From positions 1 to 22,624 of the forward strand of contig CAVFUK010000096.1 in NCBI GenBank assembly GCA_963625535.1: 22,624 nt of DNA, given 5' to 3'. Below, piece after piece: positions 16,193-22,624 of the stretch (positions within the stretch are counted from its first letter, which is position 1; the number at the start of each line of letters is the position of its first letter). Both the position numbers and the translations under genes were made by a program. Source of the DNA: Phocaeicola_A sp963625535. GTDB lineage: Bacteria > Bacteroidota > Bacteroidia > Bacteroidales > Bacteroidaceae. The notes below the pieces were generated by a model, which was not told the DNA's origin, searched no databases, and worked only from the letters and a program-made list of their open reading frames with translations.

Positions 16193-18886
16193 TTAGTAAA
16201 ATAACCAGTCCATTGTTTCATCGTTGCCCTCCAGCGAGGCGTTGCGCGTAGCGATGGTCGTATCGGTGAAGCCTAACACCAGCAGCCAACCTTTGGGTAA
16301 CAACAGCGTATGCGTGCCGGCATCGAAGCGGTACGCATGCACGTTCGCCAGCGGCATATCGGTCAGGTGTATGGCATTCGTCAGCACAGGCTCGGCCTGT
16401 CCGTAGTCATTGGCGGATGCATCGGTCTCCAGACGTGGAGCCTTGGCATACTTCTTTTGATCATCCTTGTAGTAGCCCACCAACAGATTCACAGTACCCT
16501 CGCAGGTGAACTCCAACTTGGTGCCTTCTTCCTTCTGGGCATCGCTGTCCAAGCAGAAAGCCGTCAAGCCATTCAACTCGGGAGCAAACGCTTCCACTGT
16601 CGCCTCGGGCTTGTCGCTGATGAGCTGTGCGCCTTCGGCCAACTTCACGCGCTTCCAGGTGCCAACCATCTTCACTTTAGCATCGTTGGCAGGAACAATC
16701 TGTTCAGCCGTACCGGTGGACTTACCAGCGGCCTTGTCCTTCAGCATCTGCAAGTTCGCCTTGAAGTTGGCCAACTCCTGCTCATAGAGGACCAGTAGCT
16801 CTGCCCAGGTTTTGTTCTTTCCTCCATCGCCACCAACAGGTATACGCCTTTGCGCCGTCTGCATGCTGTTGGCATAGAGGTAGTGTCCCTCGGTCAGCTC
16901 CACCAGCTTGCGGTAGTGGTCGAGACTCTTCTGCAACAACGATGTCACGTTATCGAGGTAGCTGAGTTCTTTGCTCCATTGATAGTTGAGCACCTGCTCG
17001 GCGGCCTTCACCTTGTAATCGAAGAAGTAGGCGAACTCGCGCATGCAATGCATATCGTTACGCAGGCGCTCGAACTCGTCCGCATTCTTCGTCTCTTTGC
17101 CGGCCACTTCGTCGATGGCGCTCATCGCCTTGTCACCATGTTCCACACACTGCTGGATGATGTCGAGCGGCAACTCGCCCTTGTGGGGTTGTTTCTTCCA
17201 CTCCTTCTCCACATACTCTATCAGCTTCTCCCCTTCCGGACCGCAACTCTCGTAGAAGCCAGGCCAGATTCGGTACTTATAGGGGTTCACCAGTTGGCTG
17301 ACGAACATACCCAGCAGCAGGGTCTGCCGGTTGCCCTCGGTGATGCCGAAGCGACGCAACAGCTTGGGCGATATCTCACCGGCCTCCTCGTAGGCCTCAC
17401 GGATGAGGGCACCATTCTCGTCGGACACACCATAGAACTGGCCAAACTGATGATTCCAGTAAGTTATTTCTTGCTGTCGGTCGCGGCGACAGTTCCAGGC
17501 ATAACGTCCCCATGCCTTGTACCAAGGCCAGTCGCGGTCTATCTGCAGCTCACGCCTTCCGCCTTCGATGCTGTCGGCCGAGTAGGGCCAATCCCAGTAG
17601 GAGGCCTGCGGATAGAGATGCAGGGCATTGGCACCGTGCACGTCGTGCATAGCCTGCACGGTCTTTTGCGTGAAGTCGGGCGATCCCCAACGGAACGGCT
17701 CCAGGTTGGCCAATATGTGTACATTACTGATGTGGATGCTACCCAGTGCGCTCAGTCCACGATGTATCTCCGCCCACGGACCACGCGGCTGATAGGTGGT
17801 GAGCGACTCACCGGTGTACTTATGCATAGTGTACAGGTTCTTGTAGATAGGCAAAGCGGCTTCCATCACCCGCTTGCAGTCGGTGTCGTGGGCACGGAGC
17901 AACACAGGAGGCTCGTCGGTACGTCCCAACGCCTTCAGTCCGTCCTTCACACCGGGCAGGATGGTCTTGGTGAACCACTCCACATCATCGTCCTCCGTAG
18001 CCATAGCCTCACCCAAGGTGACGAGGAGACCCACGTTGGGATATTTCTCGATGAAGGCAGCCACACTCTTGCGGGTATAGTCGCTCAGCAGAGGTGTGAT
18101 GGGTCGGTTGCGGTCCTGAGTCTTGATGCCGTAATGCTCGGCAAAGGGCTTGGACACGATGATATTGTAGAACATCTGGATGACGAAGATGCCCCGCTTG
18201 TCCGCCTCTTGGGTGAGGAAGGAGAACATCTCCTCGTTCTTCTTGAAGGTCTCGTCGTCCACCTCCACGGCAAAGGGATAGTCGGCAAGCTTCACCAGCG
18301 AGGCGAAGGGATGACCGTTCCACAGGTAGAGGGAGTTCATACGGTTCTCCACCAACCTGTCCAGATACCTTATCCACAACGCCTTGTCGTAGAACCATGG
18401 GAAGTTCTCCGGTGTATAGGGATACTCGTACACCGTGCGGCCAGGCAGATAGTAGGGCTTTTGCACGCCGATGCAAGCGCCACGCAGCACCATCTCGGGG
18501 GCATCGGTGTAGCTGACGGGGCAGTCGAGCCGTCCCTTCTCGTCCATGCGGTCTATCAGTTCGCGGCAGCCGTAGATGACTCCGCTGCCGTCGTTACCAC
18601 ATACGGTGGTCGTGTTGGCCTCCGTGGTGATCGTAAATCCTTCCTTCTGTAAGGAGTCCTTCGTGGAGACTTCCAAACAGATAGTCTTCATCTTTCCCTG
18701 TTTTTCGGGTGCGACCTCAGTCACAACTTCGTAGCCGTGCTGCTCCAGGGCCGCCTTCAACTGTCCGGCAGCGAACTCCACCCGATTGGGCGGATTGTCC
18801 TGCACCAACAGCGCGACCTTCTCTTTTGCGCAGCTTGCCAACAGGCAGACGCAAAGGGCAAATAGGCAGTTTCTCATCTTTCTCAT
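16193..18886 (-). CDS. Lipoprotein with GH67/GH20-like N-terminal domain and TIM barrel; orphan glycosidase candidate
   Basis: The protein has 897 residues. LLASC at 15-19 is a lipobox, so it should be anchored through C19; the following AKEKV gives little of the acid-rich surface-export signal, so inner or outer leaflet placement is open. Residues about 22-125 resemble the small alpha/beta domain that precedes the barrel in GH20, GH67 and GH84 enzymes; GSGVIYGCRELIDRM (100-114) is typical. From 130 to about 480 a TIM barrel is likely: MVLRGACIG, YLDRLVENRMNSLYLWNGHPF, VIQMFYN, VGLLVTLGEAM (E293), HKYTGE (E360), NLEPFRWG, GANALHLYPQASYWDWPY. A helical region (about 490-720) and a C-terminal beta domain that may bind sugar (about 730-897) follow. 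It is not a standard GH67 or GH20, and I do not recognise its family. Neighbours suggest a uronic-acid- or rhamnose-containing glycan. It begins 65 bp after GH78, past a strong hairpin. Confidence 0.72.
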   Translation of the reverse strand: MRKMRNCLFALCVCLLASCAKEKVALLVQDNPPNRVEFAAGQLKAALEQHGYEVVTEVAPEKQGKMKTICLEVSTKDSLQKEGFTITTEANTTTVCGNDGSGVIYGCRELIDRMDEKGRLDCPVSYTDAPEMVLRGACIGVQKPYYLPGRTVYEYPYTPENFPWFYDKALWIRYLDRLVENRMNSLYLWNGHPFASLVKLADYPFAVEVDDETFKKNEEMFSFLTQEADKRGIFVIQMFYNIIVSKPFAEHYGIKTQDRNRPITPLLSDYTRKSVAAFIEKYPNVGLLVTLGEAMATEDDDVEWFTKTILPGVKDGLKALGRTDEPPVLLRAHDTDCKRVMEAALPIYKNLYTMHKYTGESLTTYQPRGPWAEIHRGLSALGSIHISNVHILANLEPFRWGSPDFTQKTVQAMHDVHGANALHLYPQASYWDWPYSADSIEGGRRELQIDRDWPWYKAWGRYAWNCRRDRQQEITYWNHQFGQFYGVSDENGALIREAYEEAGEISPKLLRRFGITEGNRQTLLLGMFVSQLVNPYKYRIWPGFYESCGPEGEKLIEYVEKEWKKQPHKGELPLDIIQQCVEHGDKAMSAIDEVAGKETKNADEFERLRNDMHCMREFAYFFDYKVKAAEQVLNYQWSKELSYLDNVTSLLQKSLDHYRKLVELTEGHYLYANSMQTAQRRIPVGGDGGKNKTWAELLVLYEQELANFKANLQMLKDKAAGKSTGTAEQIVPANDAKVKMVGTWKRVKLAEGAQLISDKPEATVEAFAPELNGLTAFCLDSDAQKEEGTKLEFTCEGTVNLLVGYYKDDQKKYAKAPRLETDASANDYGQAEPVLTNAIHLTDMPLANVHAYRFDAGTHTLLLPKGWLLVLGFTDTTIATRNASLEGNDETMDWLFY

Positions 18887-18909
18887 TTTCGATTCGTTAA
18901 GTTATGAGC

Positions 18910-18941
18910 GTGTAGCGGAGTCTTCCCAGACTCCGCTACAC
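18910..18941 (-). repeat. Perfect 14-bp inverted repeat forming an intergenic hairpin
   Basis: The arms 18910-18923 and 18928-18941 are exact reverse complements with a four-base loop. On the transcribed strand the loop reads GGGA, which fits the stable GNRA tetraloop type. It lies 10 bp after the GH78 stop and 23 bp before the lipoprotein start. No U-run follows, so it does not look like an intrinsic terminator. An RNA-processing or stability element between two segments of the operon, or one copy of a dispersed palindromic repeat, would both fit. No second copy was seen in this window. Confidence 0.85.
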
Positions 18942-18951
18942 TGGTATGTTA

Positions 18952-21096
18952 TCAATAGTCTATCTTTATCTCGTCCCGTGTGCTTATCCACAGACGGTAG
19001 GTGCCGTCGAGCATTTTCTCGAATGTGCCCACCGACACCTTGGGCTGAGCGTCAGCCTTCACATAGAGGTAACCTTGTCCCTCGGTAGCCTTCACCCGAA
19101 TCTCCTTGGTGTCCATATACACGTCGATGGAGCCATTGGGCGTAGGCACGCTGCCCTTCATCCAAGTGAGTCCGCCCAATGTGGGACGAATCTCGAACTC
19201 TTCGTAGCCGGGCTTCACGGGTTTCACGCCCAAGTAATACTTACCTAGCAAGTAGATGGGGCTGGCCCCCCAAGCGTGACAGAGACTCTTACCATAGGGA
19301 CGACCGTACATAGCCAAGTGCTGACGACCTTGTTCCTCGGGGTTATACTTCTCCCAGAAGGTGGTAGCGCCTTCCTTCAGCATGCCGCCCCAGTAGTCCT
19401 TCATCTCCTTCAGCACCTGTGTCTGATAACCCATCTCACACATCGCCTCCAGTTCGTAGAAGCGCATGTAGGGAGTGGTTATCTTAGGCACGGCCTCGTT
19501 CAGCATCACATTCTCCATCACGGCCTTCTTCTTCTCCTCGTCGAGGTAGCCGAAGGTGATGGCAAACATGTTGGGGAACTTGTTGACTTCCGTGCTGATG
19601 GTTCCGCCCACGACGTTGTGGATGAAGGCTTGGCGGTCCTTTCGCCAGAAGGCGAACATGATGTCCTTGTACAACTGCTCCGACCGGCGGGCATAGTACT
19701 TCTCATCCTGGGTGAGACCCAACAGGTGTGCACAGTCGCGCATCACCTGCTGGCTCTTGCAGTAGAGTATCTGCTCGAAGGCCAACGCTCCCCTTTTGTC
19801 CATGGGGAAGTCCGCCCAGTCCACAAACACCCAGTCGCCGTCCAAGCCTTCGACCATGTCCATGTTGTCGGTGCGCCGGCCCACATAGTTCATCAGGGAT
19901 ACCATGCGAGGATAGATCTGCTTCACGAACTGCTTGTCGCCCGTGTAGAGGTAGTAGCCGTAGACACTGATGACCCAGTAGAAGGTGTAGTCCACGATGG
20001 TATTGATGTGGCTGGTCACAGGGTCCTTGCCGCGCAGCAACCAGATGGTGCGCTTCACCGTCTCACTGTCGAAGAAGAGGTAGTAGTTCATCAAATAGCT
20101 TTGGATGGCATCGCCGCTCCACACCCAACGGTCGCGCTTGATGCCGTCTATGAAGAACTCGCGTGTGGTGAGGTGCATCGTGTAGGCACCTACCTGCCAT
20201 ATCCGGTTCAGTTCGTCATCGTTGCAACTGAAGGAGCCTCGGTAGTTGACGGGCAGATACTCGTACTCCATGGCGACCTCGGCCAACTGCACACCACCCT
20301 CCGTGGTGACGAAGAGGTAGCGGAACGCCTTGCTGTTGGCAAGTACATAGTCGGTCTGCCGCGGCGTGGACCGATTCTGTGCCAAGTCGGTGATAGTGTC
20401 GCGGCCCACAGCAATGGCATCCAACGTCTCGCAGTGTTCCTTGTCGGTGGCCTCTTCGGCGCTCTCACCATAATATATATGTATCACACCTTCGCCCGTC
20501 ACGCCCGTCAGCACAGCATAGCCGAAAGTCTCCTTGCCGAAGTCGTAGAGCAAGCCGTCCTCCACGGCTTTGCTGCCGACCGCACACTGCGGGGTGCGGC
20601 TCAGGCGGAACTGCGACGGACGGCTGTCGATGCTGTTGAAGTTCCAGCACCCTGCATCGACATAGAGGGTGGCCGACGTGTCGCTGGCCTTACCGCTCTC
20701 GTCAATCCACTCCTTGTCCTCGTAGGTAACCCGCCACGCGGAGTCGGTCCGCACCGTCTTACCTATTATGTATATAGCAGGCGGTGTGGCTTGGTTCCAC
20801 ACTTTGATGTTCAGGTTATGCCGTCCAGCAGGCAACAGGAACTTCTGCGGCATGCCGAACTGCAACTTGCCGTCGAGCTTGATGTTGAATGTGCCCTCGA
20901 CGGCCAAGGTTATCTCTTCGGCTTCAGGTAAGTCGAGCTGCTTGCTGAACTCCACCGTCACGTAGTGGCTGTCCATCTTCCAGAAGGGTGGGAAGAAGGC
21001 ACCCCGCTCCGTGCGCCGGTTGTTCATCCGGTTGCCGAGCCATATCTCATAATCGCCCGGATACCATATCCAGGTTGCATCAGATGTTGTCGCCAT
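18952..21096 (-). CDS. GH78 alpha-L-rhamnosidase, predicted cytoplasmic
   Basis: This 714-residue protein starts MATTSDATWIWYPGDYEIWL with no signal peptide; homologous sequence begins at about residue 6, so no leader has been missed. An N-terminal beta region (about 1-280, with carbohydrate-binding jelly-roll features) precedes the (alpha/alpha)6 barrel (about 285-625) and the short C-terminal beta domain. Family motifs are FFIDGIKRDRWVWSGD (314-329) with acidic D317, D322 and D329 at the spacing of the three acidic residues of characterised GH78 enzymes, DWVFVDW (421-427), TTFWEK (578-583) with probable base E582, and CHAWGASP (606-613). The start codon lies inside the last six codons of the permease gene (17-bp overlap, different frame), which points to translational coupling. 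It should hydrolyse alpha-L-rhamnosides after import. The only unusual point is Asp at position 322, where the classical general acid is Glu. Confidence 0.9.
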   Translation of the reverse strand: MATTSDATWIWYPGDYEIWLGNRMNNRRTERGAFFPPFWKMDSHYVTVEFSKQLDLPEAEEITLAVEGTFNIKLDGKLQFGMPQKFLLPAGRHNLNIKVWNQATPPAIYIIGKTVRTDSAWRVTYEDKEWIDESGKASDTSATLYVDAGCWNFNSIDSRPSQFRLSRTPQCAVGSKAVEDGLLYDFGKETFGYAVLTGVTGEGVIHIYYGESAEEATDKEHCETLDAIAVGRDTITDLAQNRSTPRQTDYVLANSKAFRYLFVTTEGGVQLAEVAMEYEYLPVNYRGSFSCNDDELNRIWQVGAYTMHLTTREFFIDGIKRDRWVWSGDAIQSYLMNYYLFFDSETVKRTIWLLRGKDPVTSHINTIVDYTFYWVISVYGYYLYTGDKQFVKQIYPRMVSLMNYVGRRTDNMDMVEGLDGDWVFVDWADFPMDKRGALAFEQILYCKSQQVMRDCAHLLGLTQDEKYYARRSEQLYKDIMFAFWRKDRQAFIHNVVGGTISTEVNKFPNMFAITFGYLDEEKKKAVMENVMLNEAVPKITTPYMRFYELEAMCEMGYQTQVLKEMKDYWGGMLKEGATTFWEKYNPEEQGRQHLAMYGRPYGKSLCHAWGASPIYLLGKYYLGVKPVKPGYEEFEIRPTLGGLTWMKGSVPTPNGSIDVYMDTKEIRVKATEGQGYLYVKADAQPKVSVGTFEKMLDGTYRLWISTRDEIKIDY

Positions 21097-22447
21097 AGCG
21101 TTCTTTAGTTATTTGGTCCAACGATTTACCACGTGTCTTCGGAGTCCAGATAGTACCGATGAGCAGCGAAGCCATCAACAAGGCTATCATGATGTAGGCA
21201 GCCAACTGGAATCCCTCGCCGTTCTCGCCATAGATGTATACGAAACCCAAGCCCCACACGGCCGACACGCCACGTACGATGAAGAACATGATGCCTTGTG
21301 CGGCGGCGCGGTATTTGGCAGGGAAGAGTTCCGATGCCCACAGCGCATAGAACGCCTGCACCGAGATGCCGGCCTGGATGGCCCACAACAGGGTGAAGAT
21401 GAGCAGTCCCGTGATGCTGCTGACACCGATGGTGACGATGATGAGCCAAGCGACCACGCCCATGGCCACGCCGAAGAAGTAGAGCCAACGCTGGTTCACC
21501 TTGTCCACCAACATCGAGAAAATGAAGGTGGCAATGATGATGATGATCCACTGTGCCGCGGACAGCATGTTGGCATGCACGTTGGAGAGTCCGCCAGCCG
21601 TCTCGTAGATGTGCTGTTGGAAGAATCCCATCACAGAGCTCACCAGGTTCCAGGTCAGGTAGATGCCGGCCAGGAAGATGATGGTGCGCACATTCACTTT
21701 ATTGGTAAACAGCGAGCCGAAAGAGGAGAAGGTGCCGGCCTGCATCTCGCCGGTAGTCTCAGCCTCCTTGGCAGCCTTCCACTCGGCCGACTCGTTGAGC
21801 TGGCGTTGCAGTAGCCAAGCGATGAAGGCCACGATGAGCAACGAGGCGAATACGATGCGGCTACTGAAGACATTCAGCTCCGCGCCTACGGCCGTACCAC
21901 CGGTAATCCACTCGGCCAAGCTCTCCACAAAACCGAAGAGCACACCCTTGGTGCCGTCGCCCGTAGGAGGAGCCAGCAACATACCGAGAACCAGGATGAT
22001 GGTGGGACCTACGCCCCATGCCATCTGTGAGATGCCGATGTTGCGGCCACGGTTGCCCACCTCGGAGTTCTCCGATATGTAGGTCCACGACGCAGGTACT
22101 CCCACGCCAACGGAGATGCCCGTCACCAGGAATCCGGCCAACAGCATGGGGAAGTTCACCGACACCATGATGAGTGCCACGCCCACCATGTATATCAACA
22201 TATTATAGGTATAGATGGCTTTACGGCCATACTTGTCGGCCAGGAATCCACCGATGATGGCACCGATGGCCGCACCCAGACAGTTGGCGCTGATGGCGTT
22301 GAGCCATCCCAAGTGTCCTTCGGTCAATCCCAGATAATTCTGCCACAAGGTCAATCCGCAGGCGCCCGCTACGATGGCGCCCGCATCCAGATAGTTGGTA
22401 AGTGAAACAGCGATGGTGCTTTTCAAACTACCTTTAGAGTCTTTCAT
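21080..22447 (-). CDS. MFS sugar-porter-type inner-membrane permease
   Basis: The protein has 455 residues and about twelve hydrophobic helices with a central cytoplasmic loop (about 212-240, rich in Glu and Lys). Sugar-porter signatures are visible: GGFLADKYGRK (66-76) after helix 2, the ENSEVGNRGR segment (126-135) after helix 4, and a C-terminal PKTRGKSLDQI (436-446) matching the PETKG-type end of that family. D21 in helix 1 is at a site used for proton coupling in XylE-like symporters. It should move a monosaccharide or small oligosaccharide across the inner membrane, probably with protons. The overlapping GH78 gene suggests a rhamnose-containing substrate, which is inference. The start at 22447 (MKDSKGSLKST) is the only reasonable one. 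It follows the GH127-like gene by 72 bp. Confidence 0.9.
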   Translation of the reverse strand: MKDSKGSLKSTIAVSLTNYLDAGAIVAGACGLTLWQNYLGLTEGHLGWLNAISANCLGAAIGAIIGGFLADKYGRKAIYTYNMLIYMVGVALIMVSVNFPMLLAGFLVTGISVGVGVPASWTYISENSEVGNRGRNIGISQMAWGVGPTIILVLGMLLAPPTGDGTKGVLFGFVESLAEWITGGTAVGAELNVFSSRIVFASLLIVAFIAWLLQRQLNESAEWKAAKEAETTGEMQAGTFSSFGSLFTNKVNVRTIIFLAGIYLTWNLVSSVMGFFQQHIYETAGGLSNVHANMLSAAQWIIIIIATFIFSMLVDKVNQRWLYFFGVAMGVVAWLIIVTIGVSSITGLLIFTLLWAIQAGISVQAFYALWASELFPAKYRAAAQGIMFFIVRGVSAVWGLGFVYIYGENGEGFQLAAYIMIALLMASLLIGTIWTPKTRGKSLDQITKERYGDNI

Positions 22448-22519
22448 TCGTTCAATATTTTAGTTTAAGATTTCTTTTTATTCTATTCTCATCCATAGAG
22501 CCGTTTGCCTCTCCGAGGA
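22448..22519 (-). other. 72-bp intergenic leader before the permease gene
   Basis: The half nearest the permease start is A/T-rich with several A-runs and no Shine-Dalgarno sequence. A short CCTC/GAGG stem sits directly after the GH127-like stop but is too weak to call a terminator. No TAnnTTTG promoter element was found. It is the largest gap in the window and so the most likely place for an internal promoter. Confidence 0.3.
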
Positions 22520-22624
22520 TTATCGGGCCAGCGGCATCCACACGGTCATCTCCGCCTTGCCGCGGTTGCCCCATGCGAAGTAAGGTATCAGGCGTATCTT
22601 CACCTGCTTGTCGGCCTTGCCCAC
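22520..22624 (-). CDS. C-terminus of a GH127-like beta-L-arabinofuranosidase, cut by window edge
   Basis: Thirty-four codons end at a TAA at 22520-22522; the rest lies beyond the window. The residues IRLIPYFAWGNRGKAEMTVWMP match the end of GH127/GH146-type proteins, where a PY-aW-NRG--EM-VW signature closes the C-terminal beta domain. These enzymes remove terminal beta-L-arabinofuranose from plant glycans such as arabinogalactan proteins, extensin and RG-II. The signature is short and the catalytic Cys and Glu residues are not in view, so the family call is moderate. It is the first gene of the visible strand-consistent series. Confidence 0.6.
   Translation of the reverse strand: MGKADKQVKIRLIPYFAWGNRGKAEMTVWMPLAR

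Noticed and set aside
16850..18652. Long open frames on the plus strand (up to 600 codons), also at 10496-12067, 19276-20931 and 14469-15863
   Set aside because: They lie wholly opposite clearly recognisable enzyme genes, their translations are low-complexity in His, Val, Gly and Leu with no family motif, and they are expected from the GC-rich third positions of the minus-strand genes.
16193..18886. Assigning the lipoprotein directly to GH67 alpha-glucuronidase or GH20 hexosaminidase
   Set aside because: Only the N-terminal accessory domain resembles those families; the barrel lacks their active-site motifs.
18910..18941. Hairpin as a rho-independent terminator
   Set aside because: The sequence after the stem on the transcribed strand is mixed (GCTCATAACTT) without a U-run, so a terminator call is not supported.
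22508..22519. CCTC/GAGG mini-hairpin after the GH127-like stop
   Set aside because: A four-base stem with a three-base loop and no U-tract is too weak to have a supported role.
1..22624. Mobile elements, CRISPR arrays, tRNA or rRNA genes
   Set aside because: No transposase, terminal repeats, spaced direct repeats or RNA-gene signatures were seen; the window is densely packed with intact carbohydrate genes.

Overview
The window is a single-strand carbohydrate-degradation gene cluster from a member of the Bacteroidota, probably order Bacteroidales. All ten genes lie on the minus strand, so transcription runs from high to low coordinates. The phylum call rests on the enzyme repertoire (GH106, GH78, several exported GH2 enzymes, a DUF5703/GH95-like protein, a sialate-O-acetylesterase-type SGNH protein, a GH127-like C-terminus), on AT-rich leaders without clear Shine-Dalgarno sequences, and on export signals that mostly end in Ala followed by Gln. 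Coding DNA is fairly GC-rich (three lines counted by hand gave 55-60% GC), so the genus cannot be fixed; a GC-richer Bacteroidales lineage fits better than classical Bacteroides.

Layout in transcription order: the last 34 codons of a GH127-like beta-L-arabinofuranosidase (22520-22624, cut by the window edge); a 12-helix sugar-porter-type MFS permease (21080-22447); a GH78 alpha-L-rhamnosidase without a signal peptide that overlaps the permease gene by 17 bp (18952-21096); a perfect 14-bp hairpin (18910-18941); a lipoprotein with a GH67/GH20-like N-terminal domain and a probable TIM barrel (16193-18886); a 1396-residue beta-propeller + GH2 + malectin + CBM-like fusion (11988-16178); a LacZ-type GH2 beta-galactosidase (8573-11935); a GH106 alpha-L-rhamnosidase (5307-8564); an SGNH O-acetylesterase (3788-5257); a DUF5703/GH95-like glycosidase (1480-3759); and the first 485 codons of another GH2 enzyme (1-1455, cut by the window edge). 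Gaps are between -17 and +72 bp, so the whole set could be one transcription unit. No stretch of 300 bp lacks a gene.

How the parts may work together (inference): exported exo-glycosidases and an acetylesterase strip rhamnose, galactose or related beta-linked sugars, arabinose and acetyl groups from a branched plant glycan such as rhamnogalacturonan side chains, RG-II or arabinogalactan protein. A small rhamnosylated product may then cross the inner membrane through the MFS permease and be split in the cytoplasm by GH78. SusC/SusD, polysaccharide lyases and regulators are absent from this window; both edges cut genes, so the locus continues on both sides. The least explained parts are the orphan lipoprotein, the propeller half of the fusion protein, the DUF5703 enzyme and the intergenic hairpin.
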